From: an uncultured Flavobacteriales bacterium
GTDB lineage: Bacteria > Bacteroidota > Bacteroidia > Flavobacteriales > Crocinitomicaceae
Assembly: GCA_946479285.1 (NCBI GenBank)
Contig: CAMLFH010000035.1
Coordinates: 1 to 33,328, forward strand
Direction of reading: 5' to 3'
DNA length: 33,328 nt
In this document: positions 7,650-16,059 of the stretch, piece by piece
Numbering within the stretch: the first letter of the stretch is position 1
How the letters are laid out: the number at the start of each line of letters is the position of its first letter
Program-made: the position numbers and the translations under genes
Notes under the pieces: model-generated
Told to the model about the DNA's origin: nothing
The model's input: the letters and a program-made list of their open reading frames with translations, nothing else
Database searches by the model: none

Positions 7650-8078
7650 ATGGAATCGTTTAGCAAAGTAGTATCCATTCGCTGGTCGGATCTTGATCCA
7701 AATTATCATGTCAGACATAGCGCTTATTACGACTGGGGAGCTCAACAGCGTGTGGAAGTATTAAATAACCTGGGGCTTTCATTGAAAGTGATGCAGGAAA
7801 ATCATTTCGGTCCGATTTTGTTTCGGGAAGAATGTGTGTTTCGAAAAGAGATTCACATCCACGATGAAGTAACGATCAGCCTGGCAATCAAGTCGATCGC
7901 TGAAGACGGATCCCGCTGGACGATGCAGCATGTATTGACCAATCAAAGAGGGGAGTTGTGCGCAACCATTACTATTGACGGAGCCTGGATTGACACACAG
8001 AAACGCAAATTGGCAAATCCAACACCGGAGGTGATTATTGAGACGATGAAGAAATTCCCTCAATTAACTGAAGGTTAA
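7650..8078 (+). CDS. Hot-dog acyl-CoA thioesterase (4HBT family)
   Basis: With the ATG at 7650 the protein has 142 residues, the typical size of a single-hot-dog thioesterase. The signature RWSDLDPNYHVRHSAYYDW (11-29) corresponds to the 4-hydroxybenzoyl-CoA thioesterase motif RWxDxDxxGHVxxxxY, with Asp16 as the likely catalytic residue. The rest (VFRKEIHIHDEVTISLAI, then RWTMQHVLTNQRGELCATI) follows the curved hot-dog sheet. Such enzymes hydrolyse acyl-CoA in the cytoplasm; the substrate is unknown. The frame is open upstream to 7515, but the added N-terminus is basic, lysine-rich and crossed by the promoter box, so I reject it. It is divergent from the MDR operon and convergent with the helicase gene. 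Confidence 0.88.
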   Translation: MESFSKVVSIRWSDLDPNYHVRHSAYYDWGAQQRVEVLNNLGLSLKVMQENHFGPILFREECVFRKEIHIHDEVTISLAIKSIAEDGSRWTMQHVLTNQRGELCATITIDGAWIDTQKRKLANPTPEVIIETMKKFPQLTEG

Positions 8079-8101
8079 TTGAAATTACGAATTCCGAGTT
8101 A
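8074..8101. repeat. Four 7-bp tandem units after the thioesterase gene
   Basis: GTTAATT GAAATTA CGAATTC CGAGTTA: four heptamers starting in the stop codon of the thioesterase gene. It is the same theme as at 1865-1885 and 20888-20915. In the rest of the gap, arms CAGATAATT (8135-8143) and AATTATCTG (8182-8190) form an inverted repeat reaching into the helicase 3' end. Confidence 0.45.
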
Positions 8102-8183
8102 AAAAAATCAGAACTTGGCTTATTGATCAGGGTTCAGATAATTTAATCCGTGATTGCAATTCCTGATAATTCGGTATCCGTAA

Positions 8184-9494
8184 TTATCTGGCGAAGCCAA
8201 TCTTCTGTTTTTTTCCTTTGATCTTTTGATCTCTCAATTGAGGCACCACTTCTTCAGCCACATCACTGTTGATTGCTGCAAAGGAACTGTAATCCATCAC
8301 TGTGATCAATCCGATTTCATCCTGTCTCAATCCTCCCATCTTGTGCAGAAATCCGACAATGTCGATTTTATTGACTTTATCTTTCTTTCCGGCGCTGATG
8401 TAAATGGTTTTCCATTTCGGACGATCCGGAAGCGGTTCATTCGGAATTACTTCGTAGTCTACGTATTCAGGAACGAAATCCGGTGTGTTTTTTTTGGAGT
8501 CTAAGAACATGAAAACGGATCCGTCTGCATCCTGCCTGCCTGTTCTACCGCTTCTATGAATGAATTCCGGGGCTTTTAATGATAACTGATAATGAATTAC
8601 ATGCTCAACTGCAGGGATGTCTAATCCTCTGGCTGCCAAATCGGTTGACACTAAAAAGTCCGCACTTCCATTTCTGAAACGGATCAAAGCGCGTTCCCGA
8701 TCGTCCTGTTCCATTCCGCCATGATAGGCAACTGCAATCACTCCATTTTCTTTCAGGAAATCAACGATTTCAACTACCGGTTCCCTATGATTGCAGAAAA
8801 TGATGGTTTTACCTGCAGGAAGATTACATAATAATTCAAGCAGCAGACCTAATTTATCCGAATCATTCATCTGCACTCCGAAATAATTGACCTGATGACT
8901 TTTTTCAACCAGGAAATCAATTGTTTCAGGATTGCGTATTTGTGTAAAAGCAGGTATTTTATCCAGTTTTGTTGCAGAAACGAGGTATTTATTCTGAAGT
9001 GTGCTCAATTCCTGAATAATTTCAGTCATATCGGATTCAAAACCCATTTCTAAAGACTTATCAAATTCATCCAATACCATCGTATGAACTTCAGACAGAT
9101 CAATATTCTTTCTTCGCACATGATCTGCCAAACGACCGGGAGTTCCGATCAAAACAGCAGGCGGAACAGAAAGATTGTTCTCTTCTACACGCATGGAATG
9201 TCCGCCGTAGCATGTATTTACTTTAAATCCGGTACTTAGCTTTTTGAATACGTCTTCAATCTGAATGGATAATTCACGTGTAGGAGAGATAATCAATAAC
9301 TGAACTGAATTCTGTTCTTTATCCAGCTTCCCTAATGCAGTCAAAAGAAAAGCTACTGTTTTACCAGAGCCGGTTGGAGCGTGTAAAATAATATCGTGGT
9401 TCGTTTTTGACGATTCAAGCATTTGCTCCTGCATTTCATTCAGGGAAGAAATACCAAGTTTTTCAAGAGAGAATGGGGAATTGGAAGTATTCAT
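8184..9494 (-). CDS. DbpA-like DEAD-box ATP-dependent RNA helicase
   Basis: A 436-residue cytoplasmic RNA helicase. Motifs in order: Walker A APTGSGKT (39-46), PTREL (71-75), TPGR (118-121), motif II DEFD (142-145, in place of DEAD), SAT (173-175), then RGLDIP and motif VI HRSGRTGR in the second RecA domain. The last 70 residues (KVNKIDIVGFLHKMGGL... to IKGKKQKIGFAR) match the DbpA C-terminal RRM-like domain, which in E. coli binds hairpin 92 of 23S rRNA during 50S assembly. The length is close to E. coli DbpA (457). The DEFD variant keeps the acidic residues required for ATP hydrolysis. The gene is monocistronic; its -7 box ends 4 nt before the ATG, implying a leaderless transcript. Confidence 0.94.
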   Translation of the reverse strand: MNTSNSPFSLEKLGISSLNEMQEQMLESSKTNHDIILHAPTGSGKTVAFLLTALGKLDKEQNSVQLLIISPTRELSIQIEDVFKKLSTGFKVNTCYGGHSMRVEENNLSVPPAVLIGTPGRLADHVRRKNIDLSEVHTMVLDEFDKSLEMGFESDMTEIIQELSTLQNKYLVSATKLDKIPAFTQIRNPETIDFLVEKSHQVNYFGVQMNDSDKLGLLLELLCNLPAGKTIIFCNHREPVVEIVDFLKENGVIAVAYHGGMEQDDRERALIRFRNGSADFLVSTDLAARGLDIPAVEHVIHYQLSLKAPEFIHRSGRTGRQDADGSVFMFLDSKKNTPDFVPEYVDYEVIPNEPLPDRPKWKTIYISAGKKDKVNKIDIVGFLHKMGGLRQDEIGLITVMDYSSFAAINSDVAEEVVPQLRDQKIKGKKQKIGFAR

Positions 9495-9498
9495 AAGG

Positions 9499-9506
9499 CA
9501 AAGTTA
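9499..9506 (-). promoter_or_regulatory. -7 box of the helicase gene, 4 nt from the ATG
   Basis: On the minus strand TAACTTTG (9506 to 9499) is a perfect TAnnTTTG box, followed by CCTT and the ATG at 9494. Transcription would begin at or within a few bases of the start codon. No -33 TTTG is evident. Confidence 0.6.
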
Positions 9507-9675
9507 CGGGTTTATCTGCAGTGATCGTGATGTCATTTAAATAATAGCCTATTGAAAGGAGATTCAATCCTTGAGGTCAGACTGTATTTAGTCGCTTAAT
9601 ATTCAACGTGAAATATCATTTAATCATTGCCTTTAGAGGTATGAAAAATAGGAGAATATGATAGAATTTTTTAGT

Positions 9676-9683
9676 TACATTTG
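9676..9683 (+). promoter_or_regulatory. -7 box of the giant secreted-protein gene
   Basis: TACATTTG is a perfect TAnnTTTG box, 49 nt before the GTG start at 9733. The -33 region is not recognisable. The rest of the 9507-9732 gap holds nothing else I can support. Confidence 0.5.
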
Positions 9684-9732
9684 CCTGAATTACAACTGCG
9701 ATTTAATACATACACTTCACCTAGGTTAACGC

Positions 9733-12700
9733 GTGAGAAAACTATTTCTACTTTTTCTACTTGTTTTTACTTCTGTTAGGGCATTCGCCTGTGATGCTGA
9801 TATTTCACCTTCGGACACCATCTGTTTTGAGCCAGGAGGAACTTACCCCATTGTTTTTACCGGTTCGGCAGGAACAGCTCCATACACTTTTGTTTATTCG
9901 GTAAACGGCGGTGCTCCGCAAACGATTATTTCAACTGGCAATACCGCAATTCTGGACATTCCGATGACCGTTATCGGGAATACCCAATATACTTTAATCA
10001 GCGTAACAGATGCAAACGGATGTACCGTTACAATTAATGAAAGCAGTGATATTCTGACAGTTATTAATCCGAGCTTTATGGTAAGCGGGACTACTACTGT
10101 TTACCAGAACAGCACTCCTTTTCCTGCATTTGTATTTACCGGATCGGGAGGAGTAACGCCGTATACTTTTTTCTACACATTAAATGGAGGACCGGTTCAA
10201 ACAATTACGACAGCCCCGGGATCGAGTAGTGTTACTTTACCTGTTTCAACCGCAGTTGTTGGAGTTTATACCCTCGAATTACTGACCATTCAATCTCCGG
10301 TCACTTGTCCGAATATTTTACCTCCTATTATAACGACTTCTACAGCTACAATCACCGTGATCCCAGTACCAACGATTGTCGGCAGTTCCAACCAGACAGT
10401 TTGCGTAGGTGCTCCTTCAGCGAATGCTACGTTTACAGCATCCGGGGGTCCGGGACCTTACACGTATACTTATGTAGTTGGCGGTGTTACGCAAACCATT
10501 ACCGGAGGCAGTCCGATTTCAATTCCTTCGCCTACCGGAACAGCGGGGACTACAACCTATACTTTGACGGGTGTAACAGATGTTTATGGAAATTACCAGC
10601 CTGCAAGTGCAGTAAGTACAGTTACCGTTTTACCGGCTCCTTCCGGAAATATTTTCATTTCAGGAATGTGCGGTAACTACACACTTCACTTCAGCGCTTC
10701 CGGAGGTTCCGGTCCGTTCACTTATACTTATACCATAAACGGGGTTACACAAACAACAACAGGGGGAAGTTCTTTTACAATGAATGGTCCGCCGGTCATG
10801 ACACCAACTACTTTTACTGTTTCCGGTATAAGTGTAACCAATAGCGCAGGCTGTACAGGTATCTTATCAGGAAACAGCTCAGCAATTATTCAGCCTTTTT
10901 CCGGTCACTTTGCTTCAGTTAACGCTCTCAGTGTTTGTGTAAACGGAACAAGCCCCATCGTTACTTTTAATCCTATAGGATATGTAAATCCATATCCTAA
11001 TTACTTTTACAGTGTCAATTCGGGCCCCACACAATCTGTTAGTAACGGTAACTTTTCATCCACTATAAGCGTTCCTACAACTACTCCCGGAACTTTCACA
11101 TACACTTTATTTGGAACAGGAAATATTTGCGGCTCCCCTATTGCTTCAGTAGTTTCTGTTGTGGTAAAACCTTTGCCAACAGCTACGATTTCGGGAACAG
11201 CAAGTGTTTGCAGAAATGCTGCCAGTCCGATTGTTACATTTACCGGGGCAAACGGAACAGCCCCATACACCTTTACTTACAAGATCAACGGAGGAGCCAA
11301 TCAAACGGTTTCTTCCGGAGCAGGATCTACTGCTACTATCAGTGCACCAACAACTGCTACCGGAACTTTTACCTACAGCCTGGTTAGTGTAACAAGTGCG
11401 GCAGGTTGTTCTCAAAATCAAGCAGGAAATGCTGTTATTACTGTCAATCCATTGCCAACAGCAACCATTGCAGGAACTACAACTATTTGTCAGAATGCAG
11501 CTTCACCTGTTGTTACATTCACGGGAGCAGGAGCAAGCGCACCTTATACGTTCAGCTATAACATCAATGGCGGAGCAACTCAAACGATCTCTTCAGGAAG
11601 TGCTTCAACAGTTACTCTACCGGTTTCAACTGCGGGTTCGGGTACTTTCACCTATAATTTATTAAGTGTATCGAGTGCAGCAGGCTGTTCGCAGATTCAG
11701 ACCGGATCTGCTGTTGTAACAATCAACTCTTTACCAACCGCCGGCATTTCAGGAAGTGCTGCTTTGATTTTGTGTCAAAACGATGTCTCACCAACCATTA
11801 CTTTCACCGGAGCGAACGGAACAGCACCTTATACTTTCAGCTATAACATCAACGGAGGCGCGAACCAAACTATTTCCTCCGGAGCCGGATCTACTGCTGG
11901 TGTTAATGTATCAACAACGACGGCAGGAACTTTTACATACAATTTAGTTAGCGTAACGAGCCTGGCGGGTTGTTCCCAAAATCAAACGGGCACAACTGTT
12001 ATTACCGTAAATCCACTACCAACAGCAACCATTGCAGGTACCACCTCCGTTTGTCAGAATGATGCTTCACCTTCTATTACATTTACCGGAGCAGGAGTAA
12101 GCGCACCCTATACTTTCAGCTATAACGTCAACGGCGGAGCAACTCAAACGATTTCTTCCGGAAGTGCTTCATCGGTTACGCTGCCTGTTTCTACCTCGAG
12201 TCCGGGGACATTTACCTACAATCTGTTAAGCGTATCAGGTTCAACTGGTTGTTCACAGATTCAGAACGGATCTGCTGTTGTAACAATCAACTCCGGACCA
12301 AGCGCATCCATTAGTGGAAATACCACAATTTGCGAAGGAGGTACGGCCAGCATTACCATTTCAGGAAGTCCGAGCGCAACCGTTACTTATACTGATGGAA
12401 CAAATGTGTTCAGCCTGTGGCTGCCGGTTTCCGGAAGTCTAACTATTTCGACACCTGTTTTGTTTAACACCACCACTTATACCTTAACAAGTAGTCAGGT
12501 AATGTGTACGCTGGCACTAAGCGAATCTATCCAGATTACGGTAACTCCGGCACCAGTAATGGATCCGGTTTCAGATATTACTACTTGTCCGGGGCAATTG
12601 ATTCAAGTGCCTTCCTTTACACCGGGCGGAGTTTCTTTCAGTTGGACAAACTCAAACACTTCCATTGGATTAGCCGCTTCCGGAAACGGAGATATCGCTG

Positions 12701-15144
12701 ACTTCAATGCTGTTAATACACAGTCATTCGCTCAAACGAGCATTATTGCCGTTACTCCTTTGCTTAACGGATGCCCGGGCACGCCCGTTCCATTCTTTAT
12801 ACAAGTGAGCGCCTCTCCAACAGCAACGATGAGCGGAACCACCGCAGTTTGCCAAAATGCAACCGAACCGATTGTCACTTTTACGGGTTCAAACGGAACA
12901 GCGCCGTATACTTTCAGTTATACGATCAATGGAGGAGCAACACAAACAATCTCTTCGGGAAGTGCCTCAACAGCAACAATAAACGTTCCTGCCGGCAGTT
13001 CAGGTACAAGTACCTATAATTTGCTGAGTGTTTCTAATACCGAAGGTTGTTCTCAGGTTCAAACGGGATCGGCAGTAATAACTGTCAATCCAACGCCAAC
13101 AGCAACTATTTCAGGAAACACTTCTGTTTGTCAAAATACTCCTGCTCAAATTAATTTTGAAGGATTCGGAGGAAGCACGCCTTATACTTTTTCTTATACG
13201 GTGAATGGCGGAGGGATTCAAACCATTTCTTCAGGAAGCGGGTCAACTGCGCAAGTTAGCGTCTTAACAACCGGTGCGGCTAACTTTCTTTACGAACTAA
13301 CTGACATTGAAGACGCTTTGGGATGTTCGCAGACTACTGCATCTTCCGTTGGAATTGCAGTAAATGAAGCACCTGTTTTGACTGGGATTACTCCAATTTG
13401 CCAGGGAACTACTGTTCAATTATCAGCAACTGGAAGTTCTCCGGTAGTTTCATGGAGTTCTTCCGATCCGGGTGTTGCTGCTATTTCCAGCACAGGTCTT
13501 TTATTAGGTATTTCGCCGGGAAACACAACAATTACCTGCATCACTTCCGACGGATGCTCTGATTCTCAACTAGTGCAAGTCCAATCCGGCCCAACCGCTT
13601 CAATCAGCGGAAACACCACGATTTGTGAAGGAGGTACGGCTGGCTTTAGTATTACAGGAAGCCCAGGCTCAACAGTTACTTATACAGATGGGACGAATAC
13701 ATCCAGTGTATTGATGCCGATTTCCGGAAGTATAACTATTTCCTCACCGGCGTTATTTAACACCACTACCTATACTTTAACAGGTGTCCAGGCACTCTGT
13801 TCACAAACACTCAATGAATCTATTCAGGTTACTGTAACTCCATTACCTGTAATGGATCCTATTTCGGACATTACAAGCTGTCCGGAGCAATTGATTCATG
13901 TTCCATCCTTTACACCAACCGGTTTTTCTTTCAATTGGACAAACTCAAATACTTCAATTGGCTTAGGAGTTTCAGGAAACGGAGATATTGCTGACTTTAA
14001 TGCTGTTAATACACAAGCTTCCTCTCAATCAGGCAGTATTACAGTAACTCCTTCATTCAATGGATGTGCAGGTACACCTGTTTCATTCGCCATACATGTG
14101 AGCGAATTACCAACTTCAAATGCGGGTGCAGATCAATCAATTTGTATGAATAGTACAGGTGCTCATTTCATCGGTTCCACAGCTGCTGCGGGAAATTCTT
14201 ATTCGTGGTCACCTGCAACCGGACTAAGTGATGCAACTGTTTCCAATCCGTCAATAACGTCGGTTATAGCAGGTAATACTGCTTATGTTTTGACAGTAAC
14301 AAACAGCCTGGGTTGCGAACATACAGATACGGTATTAATCACGGGGATCGCTTCACCGGTCGTTTCATTGAGCGCCTCATCCACAGCTTCCTGTGAGAAC
14401 GGACTGATAGATTTCCATTTGAATACTTTGGAACAAGTTTCCGTAGAATGGTTCGTAGACGGGCTTCCTGTTACTGAACACACCAATGAAGTTGACTGGA
14501 GCGGTTCTTTCGGAAGCGGAACCCATACTGTAGAAGTTGTTGTGATTAATTCTTCCGGATGCTCCTCGACGGCAAGTTTGAGTAACGGAATAACTATTTA
14601 TCCGCAAGTAAACGCAGCGTTCACAACTGGTTTAAACAGCACCACAATCGATGCATTTACGGATCATATCAATCTGGTTAATCAATCGGAAAATGCTTCC
14701 GTCTATGAATGGTTTTTTAACGGAACATCGTTTTCTTCAGAGACAAATCCGACTTTGACTTTTGAACCGGGAAGTGATTTTATAACCATAAAATTGATAG
14801 CGGAAAACGAATACGGCTGCATGGATACGGCAACTTTGCAATTACAGCCCCTGGGAAGTGATCTTGTTTTCGTGCCAAATACATTTACACCGGACGGAAA
14901 CCAGTGGAACGGAATTTTCATACCGGTTATTTCAGATGATTTCGACAAAAAGAACTATTTATTCGAGATCTACAACAGGTGGGGAGAACGGATCTTCAGC
15001 ACTACAGATCCAACTGAAGGGTGGAACGGACATTACACGGGGCTTCCTGCCAAAACCGATACTTATACCTGGAAATTGACATTAAAGTCCCTAAAAACTG
15101 ACTTTGCAAAATCATTGGTGGGACATGTAAATTTACTTCGTTAA
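9733..15144 (+). CDS. Giant secreted repeat protein with T9SS type B sorting domain
   Basis: A 1803-residue exported protein starting at GTG, the only in-frame start ahead of the signal peptide (MRKLFLLFLLVFTSVRAFA, cleavage about residue 19). Eleven copies of a beta-sandwich-like unit of about 93 residues carry the pattern PYTFSYxxNGG...TISSG...GCSQ. The first five are degenerate; units 6-9 (11170-12291) and 10-11 (12811-13365) are well kept. Each late unit has two cysteines (VCQN and GCSQ), probably a disulfide. Other parts: two 173-residue modules (ICEGG...GDIADFNAVNTQ), a Big_2-like domain (about 1213-1286), a PKD-like domain (about 1622-1708) and a C-terminal type B (CHU_C, gliding-motility-associated) sorting domain from about 1711 (FVPNTFTPDG...WGERIFS...GWNG). 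Likely a surface adhesin or matrix protein exported by the T9SS. No PorP/SprF-type partner gene follows. Confidence 0.93.
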   Translation: MRKLFLLFLLVFTSVRAFACDADISPSDTICFEPGGTYPIVFTGSAGTAPYTFVYSVNGGAPQTIISTGNTAILDIPMTVIGNTQYTLISVTDANGCTVTINESSDILTVINPSFMVSGTTTVYQNSTPFPAFVFTGSGGVTPYTFFYTLNGGPVQTITTAPGSSSVTLPVSTAVVGVYTLELLTIQSPVTCPNILPPIITTSTATITVIPVPTIVGSSNQTVCVGAPSANATFTASGGPGPYTYTYVVGGVTQTITGGSPISIPSPTGTAGTTTYTLTGVTDVYGNYQPASAVSTVTVLPAPSGNIFISGMCGNYTLHFSASGGSGPFTYTYTINGVTQTTTGGSSFTMNGPPVMTPTTFTVSGISVTNSAGCTGILSGNSSAIIQPFSGHFASVNALSVCVNGTSPIVTFNPIGYVNPYPNYFYSVNSGPTQSVSNGNFSSTISVPTTTPGTFTYTLFGTGNICGSPIASVVSVVVKPLPTATISGTASVCRNAASPIVTFTGANGTAPYTFTYKINGGANQTVSSGAGSTATISAPTTATGTFTYSLVSVTSAAGCSQNQAGNAVITVNPLPTATIAGTTTICQNAASPVVTFTGAGASAPYTFSYNINGGATQTISSGSASTVTLPVSTAGSGTFTYNLLSVSSAAGCSQIQTGSAVVTINSLPTAGISGSAALILCQNDVSPTITFTGANGTAPYTFSYNINGGANQTISSGAGSTAGVNVSTTTAGTFTYNLVSVTSLAGCSQNQTGTTVITVNPLPTATIAGTTSVCQNDASPSITFTGAGVSAPYTFSYNVNGGATQTISSGSASSVTLPVSTSSPGTFTYNLLSVSGSTGCSQIQNGSAVVTINSGPSASISGNTTICEGGTASITISGSPSATVTYTDGTNVFSLWLPVSGSLTISTPVLFNTTTYTLTSSQVMCTLALSESIQITVTPAPVMDPVSDITTCPGQLIQVPSFTPGGVSFSWTNSNTSIGLAASGNGDIADFNAVNTQSFAQTSIIAVTPLLNGCPGTPVPFFIQVSASPTATMSGTTAVCQNATEPIVTFTGSNGTAPYTFSYTINGGATQTISSGSASTATINVPAGSSGTSTYNLLSVSNTEGCSQVQTGSAVITVNPTPTATISGNTSVCQNTPAQINFEGFGGSTPYTFSYTVNGGGIQTISSGSGSTAQVSVLTTGAANFLYELTDIEDALGCSQTTASSVGIAVNEAPVLTGITPICQGTTVQLSATGSSPVVSWSSSDPGVAAISSTGLLLGISPGNTTITCITSDGCSDSQLVQVQSGPTASISGNTTICEGGTAGFSITGSPGSTVTYTDGTNTSSVLMPISGSITISSPALFNTTTYTLTGVQALCSQTLNESIQVTVTPLPVMDPISDITSCPEQLIHVPSFTPTGFSFNWTNSNTSIGLGVSGNGDIADFNAVNTQASSQSGSITVTPSFNGCAGTPVSFAIHVSELPTSNAGADQSICMNSTGAHFIGSTAAAGNSYSWSPATGLSDATVSNPSITSVIAGNTAYVLTVTNSLGCEHTDTVLITGIASPVVSLSASSTASCENGLIDFHLNTLEQVSVEWFVDGLPVTEHTNEVDWSGSFGSGTHTVEVVVINSSGCSSTASLSNGITIYPQVNAAFTTGLNSTTIDAFTDHINLVNQSENASVYEWFFNGTSFSSETNPTLTFEPGSDFITIKLIAENEYGCMDTATLQLQPLGSDLVFVPNTFTPDGNQWNGIFIPVISDDFDKKNYLFEIYNRWGERIFSTTDPTEGWNGHYTGLPAKTDTYTWKLTLKSLKTDFAKSLVGHVNLLR
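11170..12291 (+). repeat. Four in-frame tandem domain repeats arranged ABAB
   Basis: Units of 93, 93, 95 and 93 codons begin at 11170, 11449, 11728 and 12013. Units 1 and 3 share NGTAPYTF, GANQT and GCSQNQ; units 2 and 4 share SAPYTF, GATQTISSGSAS, VTLPVST and GCSQIQ. The array therefore grew by duplication of a two-unit block (11170-11727 and 11728-12291). Synonymous sites differ, so the duplication is not recent. Confidence 0.85.
12292..12810 (+). repeat. 519-bp module, copy 1
   Basis: An in-frame 173-codon module (SGPSASISGNTTICEGG to FFIQVS) repeated at 13585-14103 with the same length. It contains TVTYTDGTN, LFNTTTYTLT, PVMDPVSDITTCP and SGNGDIADFNAVNTQ. It differs from the 93-residue units and separates units 9 and 10. 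Confidence 0.8.
13585..14103 (+). repeat. 519-bp module, copy 2
   Basis: Second copy of the 173-codon module (SGPTASISGNTTICEGG to FAIHVS), with no net insertion or deletion relative to copy 1. It follows the Big_2-like domain and precedes the non-repeat C-terminal domains. Confidence 0.8.
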
Positions 15145-15275
15145 CAAGAAGGGGATAATTTTCGACCAAAAGTCAGATTGAGTGAAATTGAAGCCAACTT
15201 CTGGAATCTTGTTAAAATTCATATTCTCCGGGAAGAATCCTTGAAAAATGAAAACAGATTTCGTAACTTTAAATT

Positions 15276-15329
15276 GTTATTCGTCCGCCTGAGGCGGAGT
15301 GTAAATAACAGGTTCGATTTATTCGAACT
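15276..15329. repeat. Two adjacent hairpins in the gap after the giant gene
   Basis: Hairpin 1: outer arms GTTATT (15276-15281) and AATAAC (15304-15309) enclose TCCGCC-TGA-GGCGGA (15284-15298). Hairpin 2: GGTTCGA (15311-15317), loop TTTAT, TCGAACT (15323-15329), 7 bp with one G-T pair. They open a gene-free tract of about 450 bp (15145-15599). The frame open at 15178-15360 runs through these hairpins and has no protein-like features. Confidence 0.65.
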
Positions 15330-15355
15330 AAACCCATGCAGTGAGATTGTTGACG

Positions 15356-15530
15356 TCTAACATTTTCATTACGAACGGGGAGTCTTAGTTTTTTAATGGC
15401 GGGCTGCAACTTTCGGGTTTCACATGACGTGAACGGCAGATTACAAAGAAAAACAGCGAACCAAATCGTGCTTTCTGAGGCGTTCAGAATTTTCCCGTCT
15501 TAAATGATGGGACGCTGTATGGGTTTTTTT
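15356..15530 (+). ncRNA. Candidate structured noncoding RNA
   Basis: A long-range stem can form: TCATT (15366-15370) with AATGA (15503-15507), then ACGGGGAG (15375-15382) with TTTTCCCGT (15490-15498), across a 4x4 internal loop. It encloses TTCAC/GTGAA (15419-15433), flanked by CTGC (15404-15407) and GCAG (15436-15439), and a perfect 6-bp hairpin TTCTGA-GGCGT-TCAGAA (15473-15489). The segment ends in GGG plus seven Ts (15521-15530), as expected for a transcript end on the plus strand. There is no downstream plus-strand gene, so it is not a leader. I cannot assign it to 6S, Flavo-1 or another known RNA; signatures of RNase P, tmRNA and SRP RNA are absent. No good promoter box is seen, so the call is tentative. 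Confidence 0.35.
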
Positions 15531-15548
15531 ATCTGACAAATTAAATAA

Positions 15549-15586
15549 AAAAAGTAGGTGCGCGATTAATCGCGCACCTACTTTTT
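15549..15586. terminator. Perfect 38-bp palindrome, bidirectional terminator
   Basis: AAAAAGTAGGTGCGCGATT (15549-15567) and its exact reverse complement (15568-15586) form a hairpin of up to 19 bp with an A-run on one side and a T-run on the other. It would terminate the minus-strand operon ending at 15600 if read through, and any plus-strand RNA from the giant gene or the candidate RNA. Confidence 0.9.
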
Positions 15587-15599
15587 ATTACATTTGAAT

Positions 15600-16055
15600 C
15601 TATTTCTTCCCGTATGTTCGATAGACCGTTGTTTTCTTGTTAGATCGTTCTGTGACCAATTCAGCGCCATCACACCGAACTATTTTAAAATCTTCACTGT
15701 ATGAAGTGTCTTTATCCTGGTGAATCATCGTTAAAAGAGAATCTTCGAGCTTCCACTGTCCGGATGTTCTTTCCTGGATCAACGGAAGGCCTTTCTTACG
15801 CCATTTCGGGTCAACAAAAGTATCGTAAACGATAAAATATCCATTTTTACGAATATTCAAAATAACATCGGAGGGCTGATTCTGATGATTTGTTTTACGT
15901 GATCCCGAATCTTCTGATTTTATTAAAACCCAACGGCCGGATAGAGACATCTTTTTTTGCTCCTTTGTTTTTTCAACTTCCTGGGGCTCTGTTGAACAGG
16001 ATGCAAAAAGTAGCAGCATTAAAAATGATATAAGACTAACTGTAGATCGCTTCAT
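15600..16055 (-). CDS. Small lipoprotein, lipocalin-like
   Basis: A 151-residue lipoprotein: MKRSTVSLISFLMLLLFASC with the lipobox FASC and lipidated Cys20. A charged linker (TEPQEVEKTKEQKK) is followed by SLSGRWVLIKSED, the start of a lipocalin-like beta-barrel pattern, then DVILNIRKNGYFIVYD and SGQWKLEDSLLTMIH, ending in VTERSNKKTTVYRTYG. Lipocalin-like domains of this size are common in Bacteroidota lipoproteins, and the ligand is unknown. It lies 38 nt after the EEP-family gene, at the end of the mutL operon, but a -7-like box (TATATTTA) ends 4 nt before its ATG, so it may have its own leaderless transcript. Confidence 0.8.
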   Translation of the reverse strand: MKRSTVSLISFLMLLLFASCSTEPQEVEKTKEQKKMSLSGRWVLIKSEDSGSRKTNHQNQPSDVILNIRKNGYFIVYDTFVDPKWRKKGLPLIQERTSGQWKLEDSLLTMIHQDKDTSYSEDFKIVRCDGAELVTERSNKKTTVYRTYGKK

Positions 16056-16059
16056 ATCC

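Noticed and set aside
11170..13365. Tandem repeats in the giant gene as a mobile or satellite element
   Set aside because: They are in-frame domain repeats of about 93 codons with synonymous divergence, explained by protein domain duplication.
15178..15360. Open frame of 60 codons after the giant gene
   Set aside because: It runs through two perfect hairpins, has no -7 box, signal or motif, and its composition does not look coding.
15356..15362. GTCTAAC, which fits the R'' core of an integron attC site
   Set aside because: No matching GTTRRRY partner lies within the required distance and no integron integrase is present.
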